Shown: positions 1 to 4,973 of the stretch, piece by piece
Layout: every line of letters starts with the position of its first letter
How positions within the stretch are numbered: the first letter of the stretch is position 1
From: Bacillota bacterium
Lineage (GTDB): Bacteria; Bacillota_B; Desulfitobacteriia; Desulfitobacteriales; Desulfitobacteriaceae
DNA length: 5,630 nt
Assembly: GCA_021779415.1 (NCBI GenBank)
Contig: JAJYAS010000269.1
Location: forward strand, 1-5,630
Reading direction: 5' to 3'
Translations under genes and position numbers: made by a program
The notes under the pieces: model-generated
The model's database searches: none
The model's input: the letters and a program-made list of their open reading frames with translations, nothing else
Told to the model about the DNA's origin: nothing

Positions 1-27
1 AAATGGCAGTCTCTCATGACTGATTAA
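1..27 (+). CDS. Possible C-terminal tail of an upstream gene (DUF177/YceD-like?)
   Basis: Frame 1 reads KWQSLMTD and then stops with TAA at 25-27, 28 bases before rpmF. Only eight codons are visible, so the sequence does not identify the protein. The suggestion of DUF177/YceD rests on the common order yceD-rpmF in bacteria and on the close spacing. Frame 3 also stops early, after six codons, so even the reading frame is uncertain. Confidence 0.3.
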   Translation, partial: KWQSLMTD

Positions 28-40
28 GTTTAGTGAACCT

Positions 41-50
41 AAAGGGGGTG
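41..50 (+). promoter_or_regulatory. Ribosome-binding site of rpmF
   Basis: The purine-rich stretch AAAGGGGGTG ends five bases before the ATG at 56. It matches the Firmicute Shine-Dalgarno pattern and fixes the rpmF start. A short inverted repeat (TTTAG at 29-33, CTAAA at 39-43) overlaps its upstream edge, but five base pairs are too few to claim a control element. Confidence 0.7.
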
Positions 51-55
51 TAATT

Positions 56-235
56 ATGGGTGTTCCGCAACATCGCCAATCAAAAGCAAGAGTACGTAAG
101 CGTCGGGCTATGTGGAAACTTACTGCACCAAACCACATCGAATGCCCCCAATGCCATAAACCGAAAATGCCGCATTATATCTGCCCTAGCTGTGGGTATT
201 ATAATTCCAAAGTTGTTATTGCAATGGAATCATAA
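56..235 (+). CDS. rpmF: 50S ribosomal protein L32 (zinc-ribbon form)
   Basis: This 59-residue protein is a small component of the large ribosomal subunit. It starts MGVPQHRQSKARVRKRRA, the typical basic L32 N-terminus (family form MAVPxxxxSKxRxxxRRA). Two CxxC pairs follow, CPQC at 30-33 and CPSC at 43-46, which form the zinc ribbon of the zinc-binding L32 type. The length is normal for the family (about 56-60 residues). A strong ribosome-binding site precedes the ATG, and a strong terminator follows the TAA by 12 bases, so rpmF probably ends its own transcript rather than feeding the lipid operon. Linkage of rpmF to plsX and fab genes is widespread in bacteria. A 60-codon reading frame at 60-242 overlaps it in another phase and is spurious. 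Confidence 0.97.
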   Translation: MGVPQHRQSKARVRKRRAMWKLTAPNHIECPQCHKPKMPHYICPSCGYYNSKVVIAMES

Positions 236-247
236 GGTTTAGAGTGC

Positions 248-287
248 AAAAACAAAGAACTCTTTTTAAAGAGTTCTTTGTTTTTTT
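248..287 (+). terminator. Rho-independent terminator after rpmF
   Basis: An inverted repeat pairs 248-265 with 268-285, giving a core stem of about 12-13 pairs (AACAAAGAACTCTT with its complement) around a TTTA-type loop. The right arm runs into seven T residues (281-287). The upstream A run pairs with part of the T tract. The stem is AT-rich but long and uninterrupted. It lies 12 bases after the rpmF stop and 71 bases before the fapR -35 box, so it separates the ribosomal and lipid units. The A run on the left arm could also let it act on the minus strand, but no minus-strand gene is seen. Confidence 0.9.
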
Positions 288-357
288 GCGTTTTAGGTAC
301 TACTTCGCCATCTCCAGACAAAATATGGAATTCCTTCTGTTTCGACAGGGTTATTTC

Positions 358-386
358 TTGAAAAGCTCAGCAGGATGGTTTATAAT
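358..386 (+). promoter_or_regulatory. Sigma-A-type promoter of the fapR lipid operon
   Basis: TTGAAA at 358-363 (5 of 6 matches to the -35 consensus) is followed after exactly 17 bases by a perfect TATAAT at 381-386. The predicted transcription start is near 393, leaving a leader of about 55 bases before fapR. It is the only good promoter I see in the spacer and lies just past the rpmF terminator. The inverted repeat at 386-402 begins on the last base of the -10 box, so a protein bound there would block RNA polymerase. Confidence 0.85.
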
Positions 387-402
387 TGTGACCAGGTCAT
401 AA
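386..402 (+). promoter_or_regulatory. Candidate FapR operator (17-base inverted repeat)
   Basis: TTGTGACCAGGTCATAA is an inverted repeat centred on A394 with seven of eight pairs matching; the only mismatch is G388 against T400. It overlaps the end of the -10 box and the predicted start site. FapR operators described in Bacillus are also about 17-base inverted repeats over the promoter, with an ACC-N-GGT-like core. The half-site here differs from the TTAGTAC type I recall for Bacillus, so the assignment rests on symmetry, position and the downstream fapR gene rather than on an exact consensus match. Confidence 0.75.
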
Positions 403-447
403 AGTTCGATGCGGTATTTACCAGAGTGAATAAATTCAGGGTGAGAA

Positions 448-1023
448 ATGGTGAATGTGATGGCTCGTTATACTAAAGAAGAACGCCGTAAAGTATTGGA
501 GGAAGCACTTTCAAAGCATCCGTTCTTTACCGATGAAGAACTAGCAGAGCGGTTCAAGGTGAGTGTCTCGACGATACGTTTAGATCGTGGAGAACTAGGG
601 ATACCAGAATTGCGGGAGAGAACTAGGGTGGTTGCCCAAGATGCGTATTTTGAGTTAAAGTCGTTAGATGACCAAGAATTGATCGGGGAGTTGCGAGAAC
701 TTGTTATAGGAGAGAGAGCTCGTTCTGAGTTGAGGATTGAAGAGAGTATGGTCCTAGCCAAGGCCAGAGTTGCCCGGGGGCATTATCTCTTTGCCCAGGC
801 CAATTCTCTCGCCATTGCCTTAGTGGATGCTCCTATGGCCTTGACGGGGAGTGTCGATATGAAGTTCATCCGGCCTGTTCAGTTAGGTGAGGTTGCCGTT
901 GCTGAAGGAAGAGTAATCAAGCGAACTCGTGATAAATATTGGGTTCAAATAGCAGTAACCGTTAATTCGGAGGAAGTGTTCCAGGGGCTTTGGATTCTCT
1001 TTGCAAGGGAAGAGCTCTTGTGA
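448..1023 (+). CDS. fapR: FapR, malonyl-CoA-responsive repressor of lipid synthesis genes
   Basis: This 191-residue DNA-binding repressor resembles Bacillus FapR (about 188 residues) throughout. An N-terminal helix-turn-helix at about residues 28-48 contains FTDEELAERFKVSVSTIRLDR, followed by the conserved GIPELRER. A linker leads to a C-terminal hotdog domain (about 100-190) carrying ARGHYLFAQANSLA, the family's effector-binding signature. In known members malonyl-CoA binds this domain and releases the repressor from DNA. As first gene of the operon, behind a promoter overlapped by an inverted repeat, it is probably autoregulated. The start is ambiguous: the ATG at 448 lies three bases after GGTGA (440-444), while an in-frame ATG at 460 has its own GGTGA (450-454) five bases upstream and aligns better with the Bacillus N-terminus; GTG 451 and 457 are also in frame. 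Function is secure, the first four residues are not. Confidence 0.95.
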   Translation: MVNVMARYTKEERRKVLEEALSKHPFFTDEELAERFKVSVSTIRLDRGELGIPELRERTRVVAQDAYFELKSLDDQELIGELRELVIGERARSELRIEESMVLAKARVARGHYLFAQANSLAIALVDAPMALTGSVDMKFIRPVQLGEVAVAEGRVIKRTRDKYWVQIAVTVNSEEVFQGLWILFAREELL

Positions 1024-1046
1024 GGAATGGAACGGAGATGAAGTAG

Positions 1047-2030
1047 ATGAGAATTGCAGTGGACGCCATGGGTGGCGATCATGCCCCAGAGGAGATAATC
1101 AAGGGGGTGTTGATAGCTGCAGAAAAAAATCCCGAAGTTCAGCTTATTCTAGTGGGCCAAAAAGAGCGGATTTTACCGTTTCTTGCTGGCGCGAAACCAA
1201 AGAACATATCCCTCTATGAAGCGACTGAAGTCATTGCAATGGATGAGCATCCGGCCAATGCTGTACGCAAGAAGAAGGATTCCTCGATTGTCGTTGCTAC
1301 TCGCTTGGTGAAGCTGGGGGAGGCGGATGCCGTTGTGAGCGCGGGAAGCACCGGAGCACAAATGGCTTCTGCGCTTTTGGGCTTGGGCCGTATTAAGGGA
1401 ATTGAGCGACCAGCCATTGCCACAATTCTTCCGACACCAGAGGGCGGGAAACTTATTCTCGATGTTGGTGCTAATATGGACGCGACGCCTGAGCAACTTA
1501 GTCAATATGCGCTTATGGGCAGCATCTATGCCGAAAAAATCCTAAAGATTCCAAAACCGCGCGTTGGTCTTCTCAATGTAGGAAGCGAAGAGGGAAAAGG
1601 GAATGACTTGACCCAGAAAGCTTATGGCTTACTAAAGGGAGCTCAGCTGAATTTTATTGGGAATGTTGAGGGGCGAGATGTGCCCTATGGACGTGCAGAT
1701 GTGGTCGTTTGCGAAGGTTTCGTTGGAAATATATTGCTTAAAACAGCAGAAGGCCTAGCAGGAGTATTGTTTCAGCAGATTAAGGAAAAAATTACTTCAA
1801 CTACGGTTCGTAAGCTAGGTGCGCTGGCTGTGAAACCAGGTTTAAAAGAAATCGCTCAGATGATGGATTATGCGGAGTACGGCGGGGCCCCTTTGCTTGG
1901 TGTCAATGGGATTAGCATTATCTGTCATGGCAGTTCGAATGCCAAGGCGATTCTCAATGCGATCCGAGTGGCCCAAGAATGTGTGCAAATCCAATTAATT
2001 GAGCAGATACGGGAAGATCTCCCTAAGTAA
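1047..2030 (+). CDS. plsX: Phosphate acyltransferase PlsX (acyl-ACP:phosphate)
   Basis: PlsX converts acyl-ACP and phosphate to acyl-phosphate, the donor PlsY uses to acylate glycerol-3-phosphate, so it links fatty-acid synthesis to phospholipid synthesis. It is a peripheral membrane enzyme. The 327-residue product is close to the roughly 330 residues usual in Firmicutes. Family signatures appear in order: DAMGGDHAP (6-14), SAGSTGA (98-104), DVGAN (139-143), NVGSEEGKGN (177-186), EGRD (208-211), CEGFVGN (222-228), EYGGAPLLG (277-285) and CHGSSN (293-298). The ATG gives the exact canonical start MRIAVDAMGGD and has GGAG nine bases upstream. It follows fapR by 23 bases without a terminator, so it should share the fapR transcript, as in Bacillus. 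Confidence 0.97.
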   Translation: MRIAVDAMGGDHAPEEIIKGVLIAAEKNPEVQLILVGQKERILPFLAGAKPKNISLYEATEVIAMDEHPANAVRKKKDSSIVVATRLVKLGEADAVVSAGSTGAQMASALLGLGRIKGIERPAIATILPTPEGGKLILDVGANMDATPEQLSQYALMGSIYAEKILKIPKPRVGLLNVGSEEGKGNDLTQKAYGLLKGAQLNFIGNVEGRDVPYGRADVVVCEGFVGNILLKTAEGLAGVLFQQIKEKITSTTVRKLGALAVKPGLKEIAQMMDYAEYGGAPLLGVNGISIICHGSSNAKAILNAIRVAQECVQIQLIEQIREDLPK

Positions 2031-2061
2031 GTCTGATGTTTAGAAAGAGAAAAGAGGACAG

Positions 2062-3078
2062 ATGACTATGCGAAGTGTGCGAAGTGTGGGAATTAGGGGG
2101 CTAGGGTCATATGTCCCTGAAAACATTTTAACGAATGCTGATTTAGAAAAGATTGTGGACACAAATGATGAATGGATCCTATCACGTACAGGGATCAGAG
2201 AGCGCCATATTGCCCCGAAAGAGATGCCTGTCTCCGAACTATGTTACCAAGCGGGTGTACGGGCTTTAGAAGATGCTCAAATTGCTCCTGAAGAGGTTGA
2301 CCTCGTGGTTGTAGCGACGATAACCCCAGACTATGCCTTTCCTGCCACAGCCTGTCTCGTTGCCGATCGATTAGGAGCAAAAAATGCAGCGGCTTTTGAT
2401 CTTGAGGCGGGATGCACAGGATTTATCTATGGGGTTGCGACCGCAAGTCAGTTTATTGCTTCAGGAATGTACAAAACGGTGCTCGTTATTGGGGGGGAAA
2501 CCTTAAGCAAAGTGCTTAACTGGGAAGATCGCTCCACGTGTATCCTTTTCGGTGATGGTGCTGGGGCGGCAGTTTTGCAACCCGTGGAAGAAGGATTTGG
2601 CTTTTTGAGTTTTGAATTAGGTTCAGATGGTTCAGGTGGTAAGTTGCTAACTCAACCGGCTGGGGGGTCGCAATGTCCGGCAAGTTTTGAAACAGTCGAA
2701 AAGAACCTCCATACCATTCAGATGGAAGGAAAAGAAGTTTATAAATTCGCAGTTCGGATTATGGGGGACGCCTCGCTTAAGGTTATTGAGAAAGCTGGTT
2801 TAAGTAAAGAGGATGTGAATCTTCTGGTCCCCCATCAAGCCAATATTAGAATTGTAGATGCAGCGGTTAAACGCCTAGGGATTTCTCCAGATAAAGTGGT
2901 CGTTAATTTAGATAAGTATGGAAATATGTCAGCAGCGTCTATTCCGGTGGCTTTAGATGAGGCGGTCAAAGCGGGACGCGTTGCAGAAGGAGACATTGTT
3001 GTTATGGTGGGATTTGGTACAGGTCTAACCTGGGGAGCTTGTGTTTTGAAATGGACGAAAGTAGGCATAACTGTATGA
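2062..3078 (+). CDS. fabH: Beta-ketoacyl-ACP synthase III (FabH)
   Basis: FabH starts each fatty-acid chain by condensing an acyl-CoA primer with malonyl-ACP. The complete thiolase-fold enzyme has 338 residues. The Cys-His-Asn triad is visible as Cys118 in LEAGCTGF, His258 in PHQAN and Asn288 in YGNMSAAS. Other family marks are DEWILSRTGIRER (36-48), FGDGAGA (163-169) and the C-terminal GFGTGLTWG (317-325). Primer preference (acetyl or branched) cannot be read from the sequence. A GAGG at 2054-2057 lies four bases before the ATG at 2062 and ten before an in-frame ATG at 2068, so either may be used. Codons 4-9 are a perfect 9-base tandem duplication. The gene follows plsX by 31 bases, and its stop overlaps the fabK start. 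Confidence 0.97.
   Translation: MTMRSVRSVGIRGLGSYVPENILTNADLEKIVDTNDEWILSRTGIRERHIAPKEMPVSELCYQAGVRALEDAQIAPEEVDLVVVATITPDYAFPATACLVADRLGAKNAAAFDLEAGCTGFIYGVATASQFIASGMYKTVLVIGGETLSKVLNWEDRSTCILFGDGAGAAVLQPVEEGFGFLSFELGSDGSGGKLLTQPAGGSQCPASFETVEKNLHTIQMEGKEVYKFAVRIMGDASLKVIEKAGLSKEDVNLLVPHQANIRIVDAAVKRLGISPDKVVVNLDKYGNMSAASIPVALDEAVKAGRVAEGDIVVMVGFGTGLTWGACVLKWTKVGITV
2071..2088 (+). repeat. 9-base tandem duplication at the fabH start
   Basis: CGAAGTGTG occurs twice head-to-tail (2071-2079 and 2080-2088) and encodes RSV-RSV immediately after MTM. The repeat is perfect and in frame. The FabH core (GIRGLGSYVPE) begins directly after it, so the extra three residues lengthen a poorly conserved leader only. 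Confidence 0.9.
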
Positions 3079-4031
3079 TTAAAACAAAGATTTGCGAGCT
3101 CATTGGGATTGAGTACCCCATTTTTCAAGGAGGTATGGCTTGGGTAGCGACAGGGGAATTGGCTGCCGCGGTCTCTGAAAGCGGGGGATTAGGGATTATA
3201 GGCTCGGGACATGCCCCTGCGGACTGGTTGCGTCAGGAAATTCATAAGGTTAAAGCAATTACGAAGAAGCCGTATGGGGTTAATGTCATGCTGATGTCCC
3301 CGTTTGTGGACGACGTTATGAAGGTCATTCTGGAGGAACGTGTTCCAGTGATTACGACAGGGGCGGGAAACCCTGGAAAATACGTACCCATGCTCAAAGA
3401 AGTTGGGACGAAAGTGATTCCGGTGGTTGCCTCTGTCGCCTTAGCCAAACGGCTGGAAAAGGCTGGAGTTGATGCACTCATTGCCGAAGGAATGGAGTCT
3501 GGTGGGCATATCGGGGAAATCGGAACCTTCCCCCTAGTTCAGCAAGTCGCGGATGCTGTTAAAATACCAGTCATTGCAGCCGGAGGTATCGTAGATGGGA
3601 GAGGTTTAGTGGCGGCTTTAGCCCTTGGAGCAGAGGGAGTACAAATGGGGACTCGCTTCATGTGTGCGGAAGAATGTACGATTTCCCACCTTATCAAGGA
3701 AAAGATTATTAAAGCAAAAGATCGTGCTACGGTCATTACAGGTCGTTCCACGGGTCATCCCGTGCGTTGCTTAGACAATCACTTTACTCGTGATATTGAG
3801 CAATATGAAAAAGAAGGAATGGCAGCAGAGGAACTTGAAAAACTGGGCGTCGGAAAATTACGCTCAGCCATGGTGGAGGGCGATGTAGAGAATGGTTCAA
3901 TCATGGCAGGACAAATTGCTGGTGCAGTAACCCGAATAGAACCAGCGGCCCATATCATTCAGGATATTATGCAAAGCGCAGAGCGGGAATATGAGCGACT
4001 GACTGTTCGGTTTGGAGAAGGGAGGGCCTAA
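3075..4031 (+). CDS. fabK: Enoyl-ACP reductase FabK (FMN-dependent)
   Basis: FabK performs the last reduction of each elongation cycle, enoyl-ACP to acyl-ACP, using FMN and NAD(P)H. The 318-residue TIM barrel resembles pneumococcal FabK from end to end: YPIFQGGMAWVA near residues 14-25, GGLGIIGSG (37-45), TTGAGNP (94-100), AEGMESGGHIG (137-147), IPVIAAGGI (164-172), GAEGVQMGTRF (185-195) and GSIMAGQIAG (274-283). His145 in GGHIG corresponds to the catalytic His144 of the pneumococcal enzyme. The nitronate monooxygenase family shares this fold, but the FabK-type motifs and the position among fab genes favour enoyl reductase. The ATG at 3075 overlaps the fabH TGA in an ATGA arrangement. An in-frame ATG at 3039 would add 12 residues inside fabH, upstream of the conserved start MIKTKICELIGIEYP, and is unlikely. 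Confidence 0.95.
   Translation: MIKTKICELIGIEYPIFQGGMAWVATGELAAAVSESGGLGIIGSGHAPADWLRQEIHKVKAITKKPYGVNVMLMSPFVDDVMKVILEERVPVITTGAGNPGKYVPMLKEVGTKVIPVVASVALAKRLEKAGVDALIAEGMESGGHIGEIGTFPLVQQVADAVKIPVIAAGGIVDGRGLVAALALGAEGVQMGTRFMCAEECTISHLIKEKIIKAKDRATVITGRSTGHPVRCLDNHFTRDIEQYEKEGMAAEELEKLGVGKLRSAMVEGDVENGSIMAGQIAGAVTRIEPAAHIIQDIMQSAEREYERLTVRFGEGRA
4020..4026 (+). promoter_or_regulatory. Ribosome-binding site of fabD, inside the fabK end
   Basis: GGGAGGG lies seven bases before the TTG at 4034 and overlaps the last codons of fabK. It is a near-ideal Shine-Dalgarno sequence at ideal spacing and decides the unusual start codon, because no ATG or GTG is available in frame before the conserved FPGQGSQ motif. 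Confidence 0.85.
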
Positions 4032-4033
4032 AT

Positions 4034-4972
4034 TTGGGAAAAATTGCCTTTATTTTCCCGGGCCAAGGGTCTCAGTATGTCGGAATGGGAAAAGAACTTT
4101 TTCAGACTCCCAAAGGACAGGACGCTCAGGAGATAGCACGCGGGGTTCTGGGAAGTGAATTTATTTCCTTACTAGAGGAAGGGCCTGATGAAGAACTTCA
4201 ATTGACGGCTAACACGCAACCAGCGATTTTATTAGTCAGTGTGGCAGCTTGGCAGCAACTTCGAGAGGCGGGGATTGAGCCGGATTATGTCGCAGGGCAC
4301 AGTCTCGGCGAGTATTCCGCCCACGTAGCAGCTGGAAGTCTGAACTTGGCTGAGGCACTTCGCGTCGTAAGAACACGCGGAGAACTCATGCAAGCCGCTG
4401 TTCCGAGAGGGGAGGGGGGGATGGCAGCAATCCTAGGGCTCTCTGCTGATCAAGTGGAAGAGGCTTGCCATCGTGCCTCGGAGCTCGGTATGGTTGCTCC
4501 GGCAAATTATAATTGTCCAGGACAAGTGGTTATCTCCGGGGAAGTGAAGGCCATAGCCTATGCCATAGAGGTGGTGAAGGAAATGGGAGCAAAACGTGCT
4601 ATACCGCTTATGGTAAGCGGGCCATTTCACTCTGGCCTAATGGAGCACGTGGGAGAAGAATTACGGCCGATTTTGGAGCTAGTACCCTGGCAAATCCCGC
4701 GTTGTCCTGTTATTGCAAACATTGATGCCAGGGAGGTAATTTCTCAGGATCGTACGGTCAGTACGTTGGTGAAGCAAGTCAGTGGTGCTGTCCTTTGGGA
4801 GCAATCTGTCCGACATTTGATAAACTCAGGTGTTGATACCTTTATTGAGTGTGGCCCAGGTAAAGTCCTGACTGGTCTCGTCAAAAAAATTGCCCCTAGT
4901 GTCAATCTCCTCCGCGTCGAGGATAAGGGGTCCTTAGAAAAGTCACTTGCATATTTGAAGGAGAGTCGTTAA
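4034..4972 (+). CDS. fabD: Malonyl-CoA:ACP transacylase (FabD), TTG start
   Basis: FabD transfers malonyl from CoA to the ACP phosphopantetheine arm, supplying the extender for FabH and later condensing enzymes. The 312-residue protein has the usual length. It shows FPGQGSQ (8-14), the nucleophile elbow GHSLGE with Ser90, the malonate-binding arginine in TRGELMQ (Arg115), the catalytic His199 in GPFHS and GPGKVLTGL near 274-282. The start is TTG: it gives the canonical MGKIAFIFPGQGSQ and has a strong ribosome-binding site seven bases away. The next ATG (in SQYVGMGK) would remove the oxyanion-hole glutamine loop. The gene follows the fabK stop by two bases. Its substrate, malonyl-CoA, is the known FapR ligand, so FabD and the repressor respond to the same pool. 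Confidence 0.97.
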   Translation: MGKIAFIFPGQGSQYVGMGKELFQTPKGQDAQEIARGVLGSEFISLLEEGPDEELQLTANTQPAILLVSVAAWQQLREAGIEPDYVAGHSLGEYSAHVAAGSLNLAEALRVVRTRGELMQAAVPRGEGGMAAILGLSADQVEEACHRASELGMVAPANYNCPGQVVISGEVKAIAYAIEVVKEMGAKRAIPLMVSGPFHSGLMEHVGEELRPILELVPWQIPRCPVIANIDAREVISQDRTVSTLVKQVSGAVLWEQSVRHLINSGVDTFIECGPGKVLTGLVKKIAPSVNLLRVEDKGSLEKSLAYLKESR

Positions 4973-4973
4973 A

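Noticed and set aside
60..242. A 60-codon frame starting four bases after the rpmF ATG
   Set aside because: It is another phase of rpmF. The frame at 56-235 gives a complete L32 protein with two CxxC pairs and the proper ribosome-binding site; this one resembles nothing I recognise.
403..447. Possible riboswitch or attenuator in the fapR leader
   Set aside because: The predicted leader is only about 55 bases, with no terminator-like stem and T tract and no recognisable riboswitch core.
468..761. Minus-strand frame of 97 codons opposite fapR
   Set aside because: It lies wholly within the conserved helix-turn-helix coding region of fapR, has a low-complexity Ser/Arg-rich product and no convincing ribosome-binding site.
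1001..1219. Plus-strand frame bridging fapR and plsX
   Set aside because: It overlaps the fapR end and the strongly conserved plsX N-terminus in another phase; the product has no recognisable motif.
1173..1505. Nested minus-strand frames opposite plsX (also 1214-1423)
   Set aside because: They are antisense shadows of a conserved gene; I saw no promoter or ribosome-binding site supporting them.
3039..3074. Upstream ATG extending FabK by 12 residues
   Set aside because: The extension lies inside fabH, lacks a good ribosome-binding site and is not part of the FabK family N-terminus, which begins at MIKTKICELIGIEYP.
2835..3128. Minus-strand frame across the fabH/fabK junction
   Set aside because: It is a shadow of two well-supported genes; its composition mirrors the codon bias of the sense strand.
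4433..4725. Alternative frames inside fabD (minus 4433-4630, plus 4513-4725)
   Set aside because: Both lie in the conserved FabD core with no independent support.
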